Shown here in pieces: positions 1 through 12,779 of a stretch of 64,000 bases of DNA. Source of the DNA: Coptis chinensis. Its lineage: Eukaryota > Streptophyta > Magnoliopsida > Ranunculales > Ranunculaceae. How positions within the stretch are numbered: position 1 is the stretch's first letter; the number at the start of each line of letters is the position of its first letter. A program made the position numbers and the translations under genes. The notes beneath the pieces were generated by a model. It worked only from the letters and a program-made list of their open reading frames with translations. It was not told where the DNA came from and made no database searches. The DNA is taken from contig CM027379.1 in assembly GCA_015680905.1 (NCBI GenBank), forward strand, positions 94,663,001 through 94,727,000, read 5' to 3'.

Positions 1-136
1 ACATTTGTCCATATTCTTAAATATGTGAAAATTTGGAAAAAGTCAACATTCCACAGTTAACGGTCAACTGTCAATGGTCAACAATGAATGGTCAAAGTCA
101 AAGTCAACATGTCATTTTCATGTTCAACAGGTTCAT
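1..136. mobile_element. Left piece of an older solo LTR, split by an insertion
   Basis: These bases match the stretch at 2036-2185 inside the younger LTR almost base for base (the agtcaacattccacag region). The match resumes at 3659. The sequence is the left part of an older copy of the same LTR family, interrupted after ttcat at 132-136. Its own left end lies outside the window. It has no coding content. Confidence 0.75.
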
Positions 137-633
137 TGTCACACCCCGAATTTTGACTGAATTCAGAAAAACAACATTTGTTCCTGACTCTTCGATCTTC
201 GAGGTGTGACGCACTCTCAACTCCCAAAAACCCATAAACAGTTTAAATACGCGGATAATTAAAAACCAATAAAAATTTCAATTAAACAAAAGTCATCTTC
301 ATTACAAAATTCACAAATAAGATTAGGTTACAAATCTCTTTTCAATAACTCTTTATTTAAAATTACAAATGAAAATACAAATAACATTGTCTCAACTGAA
401 AATTTATTTCACCTCAAGGGAAAACAAAACCTATCTTGAAATGCGACGCTAACGCAAACCACAAGCAGCAACCAACCTTCTTCAACATTAAACCTGTCAA
501 GATTTATCAACTATGTTCATTTAATGAACACACCCGATAAACAAACATGCAAATCGGGTCAGCATTATAAAAATGCTGGTGTGAGTAGCTCTAAAATACA
601 ACATATACTTATACATATACATCCACAATCCAT

Positions 634-800
634 AAGGCAGTTAGTTCCTTCACCGAGGCGCCTTAACTTTCAACGACTAATACAACATCCTTAAGTACCA
701 TAATTAAGGCAGGTAGTTCCCCCACTGAGGTGCCTTAACTTCTTGCTAACCACACAACAAACTATACGCATAATAAATAAGGCATGTAGTTCCTCCATTG
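634..800. repeat. Three-unit tandem repeat, about 72 bp period
   Basis: Units start with aaggca at 634, 706 and 779. Each is followed by a gtagttcc-type core, and the first two also share a ccttaac end. The third unit is shorter and diverged. The repeat lies inside the young solo LTR. Confidence 0.75.
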
Positions 801-1282
801 AAATTTTTTAGGTTCGAACTAAACAAATAACCAACCAAGCATATTATATAATGCATTTCATTTCATGCTCAATTCTGAGTGGGTCGTCTCTCGCACGCAG
901 TAATTAGTTTGACCCACCCTTACGCAAAACCATATACAATCATCTATCTAAAGATATATCATTAACCAACATATTACCATAATTATATTAATTAAGGCTT
1001 TCTTTGCGTGTTCCTAAAATCACGTCATATCTATGTCTTACTTAGTTTTCTCCGCTACCACAATCGCTTTCCAGCGCCCGAACATGTACATCCACATGCC
1101 TCCCCTTACATAATGAACCACTCGTGCGTAACTACCCCGAAGCGGGATGCCGCGACACCCAGGTAACCCTCACACACGAAAGCCATTATGTGAGTACTGC
1201 CATTATTCGGCATAAAATATCGCGCATCTCGTTCTAATTTTGCGAACGGAATAATCAAGCCACTATTCGGCTACGTCAGAAG

Positions 1283-1455
1283 GGCCATTCAGATTCACTG
1301 AAACGCCAAAAGGGACAATCAAATTACTTACGCCCATAGGGCCATTCAAATTCACTGAAATGCCTAGAAGGGCCAATCAAATTACTTACGCTCATAAGGC
1401 CATTCAGATTCACTGAAATGCCAGAAGAGCCAATCATATCACATACGCCCATCTC
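1283..1455. repeat. Three-unit tandem repeat, about 57 bp period
   Basis: Units start with ggccattc at 1283, 1340 and 1398. Each contains ttcactgaaa, a short purine run and a cttacgcccat-like end. It is a minisatellite inside the solo LTR. Confidence 0.85.
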
Positions 1456-3595
1456 AAGGGCCAAATCACATGAGTTGTGGTAGCTAGGTTCTAGGATTTT
1501 CGTTACGTAATTTATTCAAGTGTCATACATTTATATCTCAGAATAATTCTTATTCTATCTCATGCCAGTATACTTAATTGTATTGAAACTCAACGATTAT
1601 CGTTATAATACAATCCACATTATCCCGTGCCAATACTATTCATTGCACGATATCCAAACATCTCTATATCAAAACTCAAATATATTTTTATTTCACATGC
1701 CAATCATATATTGCACTACCCCATATGGAATATTTCCAGCCTTCGTAAATACTACAATTCATTTAAGTAGCAACTCATAATAGTAATCAATCATATAATG
1801 TATTCATTCAATATATTTATGTGAACTCAAGTCACCATAAAAGCCCAATACTAAAGTCCATGAATCTAAGTCCGTATATAATTTAATTATCGTAAAAACG
1901 TATATATCTAAGTCTTCTAAGAATTCCCCTCTTGTTACGTGCCAAATATTTATATACTTTACGTACTACTCACGTCAAAACTTAATTAGATAATGACAAA
2001 CAAAGTTATACAATTTTCGACAACATTTTTATTACTACATTTGTCCATATTGTTAAATATGTGAAAAATTGGAAAAAGTCAACATTCCACAGTCAACGGT
2101 CAACTGTCAATGGTCAACGGTCAAAGTCAAAGTCAACACGTCATTGTCAAAGTCAAACTATCGTTTCCATGTTCAACAAGTTCATGGTCGTAGCCATGGT
2201 TCATGGCTAAGGTCAAAGGTGCATGGTTCATGGGCTCATGGCTAAGGTCATGGTTCAGACCCAACTAGCCAAAACTATGACTCAACCAAAGATTCAAATA
2301 ATGTTAGCCTGATCCAACATAAAAGCCAAACCAGAAACTGACCCAACAATAGATTTAGCCCAACTAGAAATGCCTAAAGGGAACAGATCCACTTAAAACC
2401 AAAATGATCCAACCCACAAAATAAAAGAAAACCAGCCCATGTATACCAAAAATTAGAACTGGCCCCATCCAAAAACAAACTAATGTCCGGCCCCAACACA
2501 ACTAATTGGAAAAAGCCCAAACAAAACAAATAGAACTGGCCCAAAACTTTACTTGGTTCGGCCCAAAGAAATAAAGGAAAATTGGCCCAAAGACTAAAAA
2601 TGAAAATGGCCCAAAACAACTAAACTAGAATCCGGCCCAACCAAACAAACAAAAAAAAGGCTTTTGGCCCCAAAGCCCAAGCCCACCCGGTCATCTCCTC
2701 ACCCGACTCTCTTCTTCCTCCACCCGACTCCAATGGCCACCACCATCTCCCATTTCAACCAACCGAAACTACTCCTAAACACAAACCCTACAACTTTAAT
2801 AAAAACCAAAAACTCAATTCTTGAATTTAAAATCTTCAACCAAAACTGGATCTGGAAGCTTCTCGCCGCCATTAACGATTTCTCCAAGCTCCCAACCGCC
2901 CCCAACAGCATTCAAACCCCTCACCACAAGTCTACAACCCATCATCAGTCCACAACAAAACAAAAACAACAATAACCCACCAAAACAAAACAACATAATT
3001 TAAAGGCAGTAAGATTCATGGGCTGGCGCCTCCCTGAACACTTGGTTATAGCTTCAACAGTCTACCCAATTTTAATCCAGACGTCCAACCAACACACCAC
3101 ATACAAAACATAATAATAAAGGTTCAAATAGAAATACTAGCGATTTCTTGCTGTTGGACTCGCGACGCCGCCATTGACGCTCCTTCGAGCTTCGTTAGCA
3201 CAATAACTTTTGTTTTCAATACTCTAATAACAACTAACCATATATACAGAACTCAGTTTAACACTAACGACACACGACGAGGAAGAACGAACAGTAAAAA
3301 TGAGTGAAAAACATTAGACCGTGGAACTGTTTCCGTATATCGGTGAAGTAGAAAAACTAACTACTCACCTGTATTAAAACTCAACTCGACGAAACCCTCA
3401 TCGTCCGAATCGTCGCGCTCCAATGCTCTAGCAATCTAGCTTCTATCTCTGCCTCCATTTTTATTATATTTTATTCTCTAAAAATCCTATTATCTAGAAC
3501 AATGTGATTATATACTTGGGTTTGAAACCCAAGCCCAATACAAACTCGGGCCTAGAAATCAGGCCCACATATCCCAAATCCAATCTAATCAAATT

Positions 3596-3627
<32 letters not shown>

Positions 3628-3658
3628 CTAAATACGTATTTTAAATACGGGCATTACA

Positions 3659-5040
3659 TTCATGGTCATAGCCATGGTTCATGGCTAAGGTCATAGTTCA
3701 TATCATGGCTAAGGTAAAGGTGCATGGTTCATGGGCTCATGGCTAAGGTCATGGTTCGGACCCAACTAGCCAAGCCTATGACTCAACCAAAGAATTCAAA
3801 TAATGCTAGCCGGATCCAACATAAAAACCAACTCAGAAACCGGCCCAACAATAGATTTAGCCCAACTAGAAATCTCTACAAGAAACAGATCCACTTAAAA
3901 CAACAATGGCCCAGCCCATAAAAATAAAAGAAAACCGGCCCATGTAACAAAATTAGAACTGGCCCCAACAACAAATAGAACCAGCCCAACTCAAAACTAA
4001 AGACTTTGGCCCAAAACCCAAGCCCAACCGACCAACATGTCTTCTTCCTCACCAGCTACCACCACCGCACCAGCTCGCGCGCCGGCCACCACCCCTCATC
4101 TCCTCCTTCCAGCGGTTTTGCTCCTAATCAAAAACCCTATAGCTTTAATGAAAGCTCCAACTCGATTCCTTACATCACATCCCCACCTCCAAACTGGATT
4201 CGCCTCCTTCAAACTGGATCACGCCTCATCCAAACTTTCCACATCCTCATACATTAGTACTCACCCACACACTACAATCAACTATAAACCCATCGATTTT
4301 AGTCTAGATGCAAGCCCCACAACTCAAATTAAACCAAAAACAACCCAACCGAGTTTTCCCAAAACTCTCCATCGGCGCCATTAACGCCTTCTTCCACCTG
4401 CAACAGCACCTACCCAAACACCAATTCAACATACCCAACACTCAATCGACCAAACATCAACCCTATCACAGTTTAACAGTTCCAAATCATATAATCCCAA
4501 CACCACAACAGTACCACGGTTCATAAAGTATCCGGGACAGGACGAGGGTTGGGGCTCGCACCTCCATTGACAGCCCAATAAGCCTCAACAGTTCAATAAA
4601 TAAGCAAAACGATATACTAACATTATCTAGTTTAACAATTCGACAATATCACAGAATAACTATAGAAGAACAAACAGAAAAATGAACGGAAATATTGGAC
4701 AGTAGAATTTTGTCTGTATACCAGTAAAACTCTGGATTTCATGAAATAGAAAAACAAACTACTCACCTGTATTAAAAGCTCCATGAATCTCTCCTAGTCC
4801 GAATCGTCGCGCTCCAACCCTCTAGCAATCGAGTTTCTATCTCCGCCTCCATTTTTATTATATTTTTATCTCCAAACCTTATTCTCTGGAAAAAAATATG
4901 AATATATACCTGGGTTTTGAAACCTAAGCCCAGCACAGACTCGGGCCCACATATCCCAAATCCAATCCAACCAAAATTTAAATAAATAAATTAATAAATA
5001 AATAAATAAATAAATACGTATTTTAAATACGGGCGTTACA
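3659..5040 (-). mobile_element. Right piece of the older solo LTR
   Basis: The stretch is collinear with 2184-3658 of the younger LTR. It has the same catggtcatagccatgg start, the same aaataaataaat run before the end, and the same terminal ATACGGGCGTTACA. It is the remainder of the older copy whose left part is at 1-136. The flank after the end starts cccgt, the expected right TSD, but the left one is out of view. No gene was seen; small ORFs such as one at 4037-4384 are not supported by any motif. Confidence 0.75.
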
Positions 5041-5207
5041 CCCGTGGACAATCATGGAGAAGGCCAAGGAATTGAAGCTATTAAAGATGCGACTTGGACC
5101 TATTTTAAAGCCTATTTGGAAGTCCAACGCAAAAGGATTCGTTGCTTGGACCAAAGCCCGCAAAAGAGGATAGAAGGATAGAGTAAAAGAGGCAAAATAG
5201 ACTTCCG

Positions 5208-5330
5208 CATCTGGGACACATGGATCGTGCGTCCAGACACATTGCTCGCATCTGGGACACATGGATCGTGCATCCAAACACATTGCTCGCGTCTGGGACA
5301 CATAGATCACGCGTCCAGATGCATGAACCG
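5208..5330. repeat. 41-bp minisatellite, three units
   Basis: Units start at 5208, 5249 and 5290, each with catctgggacacatgg or a close variant followed by a gtccaga-type core. The first two differ at two bases; the third is more diverged. Confidence 0.9.
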
Positions 5331-5445
5331 ACACTGTAGCCTATTCCTTCTCAGTTTTGGATATGAGGTTAGACTCTGAAAGAGGTTGATTTGTATTAGG
5401 AAACAAATGACGGTTTGGAATGCTTCTAGAACTCATTGTAACCTC

Positions 5446-5453
5446 TATAAATA
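5446..5453 (+). promoter_or_regulatory. TATA box of the LTR-like stretch
   Basis: The TATAAATA in acctctataaatagagg is a strong plant TATA element. An A-rich aataataaaa stretch follows about 75 bp downstream. It probably drives LTR transcription on the plus strand. Confidence 0.5.
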
Positions 5454-6419
5454 GAGGACCTAAGTGCCTCATTTAACTGGCCAATTCACTTATATTCTTG
5501 TCTCCAGAACTTGAGGCAGAGAGATTAATAATAAAAATTTCTAGTCTTATGTTCTTCGAGTCTTCTTTTACTCGTTCTTCGTGTTCTTCCTTCTTTATGG
5601 AAGGATAATCTTCTCCTTCAAGGGAGGAGATGAAGCCAATACTTAAGGTTTAATGATTCTTATGGTTCATGGTGTTTTTCAATCAGGTTAGTTCTTTATG
5701 TTTTTAGTTATTAGTTCCATTGCCCACACCAGGGGATGGAAGTATATATAGAATAGGGTTTATGTTTTGAAATATTAATATCATGCTAGTGTTCTTTGTG
5801 TTTTCCTTAAGTGGTGATTCATTGAATGGCCGCCCTATTAGGAAGTACTCCTTGATGTTGCCCTCGGTAATATATTGAATGGCTGCCCGAGCTTGTATAA
5901 AAGGAAAGAAGATATTAATAGCATAAACATAGGAACAACCTTAAGTAGAGTTAATTGTTAAAGATGTTTTGTCCAAGAGGGCATCGACATTCGCTCGATT
6001 GCCTAATTGTAGTCTACTTGTAAGAACAACCATGAAGCAGAAAGTCATAGATCAAAAGTGTTGGTGGATTCTAATCTCTTGAATTCTCTCTCTTATAAAT
6101 TCTTAATAGTTTAGTTTAGCATTAGAATCTAAAATCTCTACAATCATAGTTTTTAATCCCTCAAACCCCCTTTCCAGTCCTGTCCTTCACATAACATACA
6201 CTTAAAAGTGGAACGATACCCTACTCATCCTTTACTTATTGAGGGATAATTAGGTTTTGATACGCTTCTATTTTGTTCAACGACCATCATCCATCTACAT
6301 CATCTATCTACATCATCCATATCTACACACACAAAAAAGGAGCGCGTGTCAATATGAACCAATCTAAAAGTACATAAAATATAGATCAATGTGTTTTCCC
6401 ACAAGATTGTTTAAAGTCA

Positions 6420-7198
6420 GATCCCTGAGATTGTGAGTCAGACGTGGGACGAGATAGAATATACGAGAGAAGGTTTCACAGGGTAGTTTGACCGACTTGA
6501 ATATTCATAAATCAATTAAACAAGACGCAAAAGTGGATGTAGTGTGGAGGGGAAAGAATAGGGCATGCGACTACAAGGAGTGGCGCACTCTTCCTAATTA
6601 ATTAATTTATTTATTTTTATTATTTATTTTATTTTTATTTATTTATTTATTTTTTAGCGAGATCTTTAGATGTAGCGTAAGTAGAAGAACAAGTAATACG
6701 TATACGTAGATATGATCTTACATTAAGTTGTAACAACGTACAGGGATATGAAAACACACCATAATGACAACAGAAAAAATACAGATCTAGATATTAGATA
6801 AGACTATATCCCACATCAACAACATTATGACAATAAAACTAACGAGCATGAAGACTTGAGTAGCACATTCAACTTGCTGCTGCTCGAACTTTTCTAGTGC
6901 ATCCAAGAAGCTGAAGATTGGTAAAAACTTAAAAAAAAATATAATTGGAATTTAAGAAAAAGTGTAGAGGGAAGAAGATGAAAGGAGTGAATGTGAAGGA
7001 TGTGGTGAACTTTCTATTTATAGAAAGGAAATGGAGCCGTTTTCTGACCGTTTTGGTGGTGGGTCTATCCGACATAATACTTGACAAAGCAGAATACTGT
7101 GAAAAATGTAGGAAATATAAGACATACGTAGATAAAAAATTAAAATGGAAATACGTAAATAAACTATCCGACATAAATAAAATACAAGTTCAGGAAAA
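6420..7198 (-). other. Element A, noncoding 3' part
   Basis: The region matches B around 49260-50110, for instance gtttcacagggtag and the ttctgaccgtt segment. It contains a TTTA/TTTTA low-complexity run at 6590-6655. No gene is supported. A 108-residue plus-strand ORF at 6945-7271 is antisense to this element and has no recognisable domain. Confidence 0.5.
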
Positions 7199-8302
7199 TA
7201 AAACGTCTACTGGGAATCCTCAGGGGCTGCTGAAGAAGAACCAGGAGTCCTGCGATGGCGTGCATGAATAGCTCCCATGGAGGCTAGCTGCTCCTGGATA
7301 TCGCCTAGAGTATGCATCACCTGGGTTTAAAACTGGTGTTGGTTATCCATGAGCATTCACTGGAACTGGTTATGGCGAAAACTTAGCTGATCCTGAAATG
7401 CATTCATGGAAGTGCACATTTCTTGCTGAAATTCGCCCATGGTGTCGGTCAGTGACTCGTGGCGAGTGCTCATATCTTCCCTAAATTTGCCCATGTAACG
7501 TTCTATCGATACTTGGCAAGTATACATGTCTCGCTATGCCACTGTTCATAGTGCGTAGGGCATCTATAGGATGGCTCATCTGGCTCATAGCAGCCTCATC
7601 AAAGAAAGGTGGAGGGGGATGGTGGAGGTGGAGTCACGTTATCGTGTTTCACTGTCATGCGTGCTGTGGGTTCCCATGGGGACTGTATGCACTTCTTGAA
7701 AACATGCATGTTCTCATATTGCAGCATAAGAACTAAAGATGTAGCAGACAGGAAACCTAAATTTATCATAACTTGCATGACAAGAACGGCAAGAGGGGCT
7801 GACCTGATTGTGGCATGAGTAATGATGTCAAAAAGAAAGGTCACCATGCATAAGTTTCCCTTTTGCTCCTGGAGGACCCAGAGTAGGTGGAGAAATGTCT
7901 TGTTAATGTCCGATGACTTAGAGTTGCCAATGACATTTTGACCCAACCATTGAGTCATGGCAAGTTGGTTCCAACGAATAGAACATTGATACGCGCATTT
8001 CCCATCCAGATTATAATCACCCTCGATTAACATGTCGAGCATGAGGTCTAAGTTTGTGGATACATTGACTGCTGCTGGGTCAGCATATGGTTGACCAAAG
8101 GTATGCCCGTGATCCCGGAGATCAAGGCGGGTGTGACTTGGCGGGGCACGTCGTCGATGGTGACCCAAAAATGGTTGCTATTAAAGCCACCATTGTTGTA
8201 GAACTTCAACACCAAATTCGTTGAATACAGATCGCCATTGGCATACAATAGATACTCCCATCCTCTAGATTGAATTTTAGTATAAAAAAATGGGGCAAAC
8301 AT
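7199..8302 (-). pseudogene. Element A accessory ORF (plant transposon protein, PF20167-like)
   Basis: The predicted protein has the F...rgWEYLL...LVLKFYNNGGF start, a CAYQCSIRWNQLAMTQWLG centre and a FLHLLWVLQEQKG segment. The same blocks occur in B's ORF near 50230-51190 and, more distantly, in B's ORF at 47950-49038. I recall this arrangement from proteins labelled putative plant transposon protein in Athila-type elements, where it sits in the env-like position after integrase. The function is not known. This copy is broken. Confidence 0.6.
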
Positions 8303-9256
8303 CCGACTTTCAAAGAGGGATCCAAAATTCCGTTCGACTGAAATTCACCTATTTCTGGCCGTTTGGTGATCGAAGGAAGAGGACGGGTATTGTTTTGAGA
8401 TGAGGGGAAGAATTTGAAGTTAGTGGCCCAACAGAACTTGAAACAGAGCTATGCTGGTCATGCGCGAGACTCGATTTTAACTAGGGGCTGTCTCGTGCGA
8501 GACTGGAATTGGAGGGGACGAGATCCGGTTTTTGTTCGAGAAGAAAGATAGAATGGTGACTCGTGGTGAGGTGTGCCTTGGGTTATAAATGGGCTGAGAA
8601 TCATGAGATTTGGTTAGGCCCAATTTTTTTTCCAAGCCCAAATCAAACCAAAAAAATGTAAACGCGCACACATGACTCATTCGGACTCCAAATTGAATAA
8701 ATGAGCTACCGAAATGATCGGCATGAAAAATGCCATCCAATTTGATGTGGCATGCTCAAAGGCTAAAAGAGTTTTTGAAAAGAAGGAGAGATGTTTTATT
8801 TATAAAGAATGGTTTTTTTTTTTATGGTTTTATTTCTATACAAGGGAGATTAATGTGAACAACATTGGATGGTCAGAAGACTTGCCATCTAAACTCTTAG
8901 GCAACTGCCATGTCGGCTCTAGAGCGAACCCAATCCAGCCAGACTGTGGCTTCACCTTTATGTATTATGGGTCTAGGGTACATGACGGTACCATCCTTGA
9001 CCGTACGTGCTATGGTCTAATTATATTACCCTTATTACATATGGCTAGCCTCGAACCGCCCCAAAGGGAACTCAAAGTAACCAATATCTAAGGGTTGGCC
9101 TGGTGGAATCCATTGCCCGTGGCCCAAGTAGGCAACATCCAAGGTTGAACATGAATCTCTTCGTGCATAGCGTTAATGCAATGGGAATTTTAAAAGACAT
9201 CAATATATACATATATACAAGGTGAGTCTTTTGTCGTCAGATCCTCAAGACAAATC
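8303..9256 (-). other. Element A spacer between accessory ORF and CxxC ORF
   Basis: No ORF here is supported. A block at about 8897-9125 is conserved with B 51771-51998 (see findings). The remainder is diverged. Confidence 0.5.
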
Positions 9257-9586
9257 CTAACTTGTGGGAGGAATGACCTGGCGAAGTTGATCTCGAGCTG
9301 CTAGTGTTGAACAAGTGTATACATTATAATAAACACCTTCACCAAGCGGCTGAAGACTAGGGCAGTTAGGGGTTTGACAATGCATACACCACCCCATTCT
9401 ATGCGCACGTCGTCGATGAGCAAAAGTACTGTGACCTTGTCCAATTCGAGAGGGGTGAGACATTGTCCAAATGACGATTTGAACGTGGGCAGGAAGAGAG
9501 TTGAAAAGAGTGGAGAAAGAAGGAGGAGAAATTTTTGGAACCCATTGTTTACAAGTAGGAATGTTTGCTCGTGTTTCAGAAGACAT
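9257..9586 (-). CDS. Small CxxC ORF of element A, 109 aa
   Basis: A 109-residue ORF downstream of integrase. It starts MSSETRANIP and carries KQWVPKI, a PSFSTLFNSLP segment and a GWCMHCQTPNCP cysteine motif. B has the corresponding protein (start at 52502) with MSSDNRANVPPGKQWVPKI and an equivalent CMNC pair. The conservation between two diverged elements suggests it was under coding selection. The LP..VQIVIW stretch faintly recalls LP-EL-IW motifs of F-box-like or 2EXR domains, but this is weak. The function is unknown. Confidence 0.55.
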   Translation of the reverse strand: MSSETRANIPTCKQWVPKISPPSFSTLFNSLPAHVQIVIWTMSHPSRIGQGHSTFAHRRRAHRMGWCMHCQTPNCPSLQPLGEGVYYNVYTCSTLAARDQLRQVIPPTS

Positions 9587-10029
9587 TTATACTCAGTTTT
9601 GAAATAGAGTTTTTGTGGACTACGGCTCTGGCGATTGCAACCATACACTTCAAAGTACTTTTGAGATCATAAAATAGAAAATAACCCGGTTACCAAAATG
9701 ACTTACTCTTTACAGAAAGCCAAGATTGAGTATGTCAAATGAAACATCTAGTCTATGTAGACCGGATCTTGAAGAAGAGTCTTTTCAATAGTTGGGGAGC
9801 GTAACTCGTGGTAATGTTTGAGGCATTGGCCATTTACTTGAAATTCGTTGTTATCTTATGGATTAAGCAAAGAGATTGCCCCATAATGGGTCACAGTTGA
9901 CACAATGAAAGGACCAAACCATCGTGTTTTCAATTTACCAGGAAAATGTGTAATCTGGAGTTGTAAAGTAAAACTTTTTGACCAATTTTGAAATCTTTAC
10001 GCAAAATGTGTTTATCGTGCACTCTTTTC

Positions 10030-11470
10030 ATATTAGCTTTGTAGGATTTCGAGAGATCATAAGCATCACTCCAAATCTCTTCAAGCTCATTTTAATTTTA
10101 AGTTTTCGCCTCCCAGCGTTGATATTATAATTGAGGCTTTTGATGGCCCATAGGGCACGATGCTCAAGTTCAACCGACAGATGACAAGGTTTTCCAAAAA
10201 TGATGCGGTAAGGAGACATCCCTATAGGTGTCTTAAAGACCGTTCGGTATGCCCACAAGGTATCCGATAAGCTGAGAGACCAGTCTTTCCTTGAGGGATT
10301 GACAGTTTTCTCCAGAATAGACTTTATCTCTCTATTGGAGACTTCCACTTGGCCACTCATCTGTGGGTGATACGGAGTAGCAACTTTGTGAGTAACTCCA
10401 TATTTCTTCATTAAAAACCCAAAAATTTTATTACAAAAATGTGTACCCCCATCACTGATGATAGCTTTGGGAATACCAAAACGAGAGAAAATGTTTTCTT
10501 TTACAAATTTCACAACAATCCTATGATCATTTGAGCGACATGCGAGTGCCTCAATCCATTTGGACACATAGTTCACAGCGACTAGAATGTACAGAAAACC
10601 TTGAGAAATAGGGAAGGGTCCCATAAAATCAATGCCCCAAACATAAAAAATTTCCACGATTAAAATGGGATTTAGGGGCATCATATTGTGATGGGTAATG
10701 TGGCCCAGGTGCTGACAATGAATGCAAGCTTTGCAATGTTCGTGTGTATCACGAAAAAATGTAGGGCAGTAAAAACCACATTGTAAAACCTTGGCAGTAG
10801 TTTTCTTCCCACTGAAATGACCACCGCAAGATTGTTCATGACAAAAAGATAACACGTTGGTGTGTTCCCAGTCGGGAATGCAGCGACGAATGAGTTGGTT
10901 GGAACAATACTTAAAAAGGTAGGGGTCATTCCATAAATAATATTTTACAGTGGATGTGAACTTTTTACGATCAAGGCGTGACCAAGAGGAAGGAACTTCC
11001 TCAGTAACTAGGTAATTAACGATATCCGCGTACCATGGAGAGGAGAAAATGGAGTACAAATGCTCGTCTGGGAAGGAATCATATATGGCATCAGAATCGC
11101 TATCAATGTCACCAACTAGCCTTGATAAATGGTCGGCCACCACATTTTCATTTCCTTTTTTGTCTTTAATTTCCAAGGTGAATTCTTGCAAGAGAAGGAT
11201 CCAGCAGAACAATCTCTATTTTGCATCCTTTTTAGCGAGTAGGTACCGAAGTGCACATGGTCAGTATATACGATGGTTGAAGATCCGACCAGGTAAGGGC
11301 GAAACTTATCCAAAGCATAGACAATAGTTAAGAACTTTTTCTCAGTTGTCGTGTAATTATGTTGAGTGTCATTAAGAGTTTTACTAGCATAGTAAATGAC
11401 AATGGGTTTGTCATCACGTCGTTGGCCTAGTACGGTGCCAATAGCAAATTTGATAGCGTCACACATCAAT
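10030..11470 (-). pseudogene. Element A RNase H and integrase
   Basis: RNase H residues include [20 protein letters not shown] and a YTDH site. The integrase follows with an HHCC zinc finger ([12 protein letters not shown], then CKACIHCQ) and a catalytic core [14 protein letters not shown] ... IISDGG ... [20 protein letters not shown]. The [13 protein letters not shown] signature and the lack of a chromodomain point to the Athila lineage. It is a fossil with a few breaks. Confidence 0.85.
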
Positions 11471-11489
11471 TCGAATGGTTGAGACTAAT

Positions 11490-12670
11490 CAACGGGTTAA
11501 ATGATAGGAGCGGTAGTCAAGGCAATTTTTAGAGTTTCAAAAGTTTGTTTGCAATTGAAATTAAAGTCAAAGACCGCATCCTTAAGTAGGAGATTGGTTA
11601 AGGGTCGAGCAACTTTAGAAAATTCCTGAATGAATCGCCTGTAAAACCCGACGTGACCTAAAAAGGTACGAATATCGCGAACTATTCCGGGGATAGGTAG
11701 AGAAGCAATTTTAACAATTTTAGCTTTATCAACCTCTATCCCGTCTTTTGAAACAATATGACCTAGAACAATTCCTTTGGTAACCATGAAATGACACTTA
11801 TCCCAATTAAGTACCAGATTTTTCACTTTACAATGCATTAACACTTTAGAAAGGTTGGATAGGCAGTCGTCAAAGGAGTTTCCATAAATAGAAAAGTCAT
11901 TCACGAAGACTTCTATATAACGTTCCACCATATCACTGAAAATGTGAAGCATGCAGCGTTGGAAAGTACTAGGGGCATTTCAAAGACCAAAAGGCATTCG
12001 TTTGTATGCAAAGGTGCCAAAGGGATATGTGAAAGTTGTCTTCTCTTGATCAGCTGGATCAATGAAAATTTGGAAGTAGCTAGAATAGCCGTCAAGAAAA
12101 CAGTACTAAGTATAACCGGCTAAACGTTCTAGCATTTGGTCAACGAAAGAAAGAGGGAAGTGATCTTTACGTGTTATGGCATTAAGTTTGCGATAATCAA
12201 TGCAAATTCTCCATTTCACTGGAATGTGAGTGGAGATGTATTTATCCTTATTATTGCGCACAACTGTAATGTTGGACTTCTTGAGAACAATGTGGACATG
12301 ACTAACCCAAACACTATTAGAGATAGGGTATATGATACTCGCATTAAGTAAACGTAACACTTTCTCCCTTACCACTTCCTTCATGGCGTGGGTTAAGGCG
12401 ACGCTACAGTTCCGGCGATGTCTTTGTGCTGTCATCTAGATGTATGCGATGTGTGCATACACTAGGGTGTATTCCTTTGATATCATCTAAGGACCAATTG
12501 ATAGTGGAGTGGTGTTTAGGAATGACATGAATCAAATGCGCTACTTCATCGGTAGTCAAGTGGGAAGAAATTATTATAGGGTGACTACTATCAGGATCGA
12601 GATGCACGTACTTCAAATAAGAGGGTAGAGGTTTTAAATCTGGAGTTAGAAGATTGGGGATCAAGGATTC
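11490..12670 (-). pseudogene. Element A reverse transcriptase
   Basis: The RT palm can be recognised by CHFMVTKGIVLGHIVSKDG, by MLHIFSDMVERYIEVFVNDFSIYG around the catalytic site, and by WRICIDYRKLNAITRKDHFPL in the fingers. The order after protease and before RNase H is the normal Ty3/Gypsy order. It is a broken fossil. Confidence 0.8.
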
Positions 12671-12779
12671 GTGAGGGGCTGCCTTTTCAATGGAAAAGAG
12701 CGAGTCAGGTTCTTATGAATCGGTTGGTAATGCATAGGGTCAAATAGTGGTACTGACTCTAATAATGGATGGACATCCT

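Larger units (their letters stand above)
137..3658 (-). mobile_element. Solo LTR, 3.5 kb, inserted into an older copy of its own family
   Basis: The element begins TGTCACACCCC and ends GGGCATTACA. It is flanked by the 5-bp direct repeat ttcat (132-136 and 3659-3663). Removing it and one ttcat rebuilds a sequence that matches its own interior around 2180, so this is a clean integration into a relative. There is no internal region, PBS or gag/pol, so it is a solo LTR, presumably of a large Ty3/Gypsy or non-autonomous element. The minus orientation is favoured because a TATA-like tatataatc box near 3510 and a CAG/GTGAGT donor-like site near 3370 read that way. The family was not identified further. 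Short ORFs inside are not convincing genes. Confidence 0.8.
5041..6300 (+). mobile_element. LTR-like noncoding sequence with promoter, family unassigned
   Basis: This stretch has the composition of the U3-R-U5 of a plant LTR. It holds a minisatellite (5208-5330), a TATA box, a downstream pyrimidine-rich stretch and an ending near 6290. It has no ORF. It does not match the LTRs of element A or B, so it is not the missing left LTR of A. The left edge is set by the outer solo LTR. The right edge is only approximate, and no PBS was recognised. Confidence 0.4.

Noticed and set aside
4037-4384. 115-residue Ser/Thr/Pro-rich ORF in the older solo LTR
   Set aside because: Low-complexity composition, not conserved as an ORF in the younger LTR copy, and inside a noncoding LTR.
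5208-5330. CRISPR-like array
   Set aside because: Direct 41-bp tandem repeats without spacers in a plant LTR-like context; a minisatellite.
5041-6300. Possible left LTR of element A
   Set aside because: No shared blocks with the right LTR of A or with the LTRs of B; ends do not match TGATA...TTATCA.
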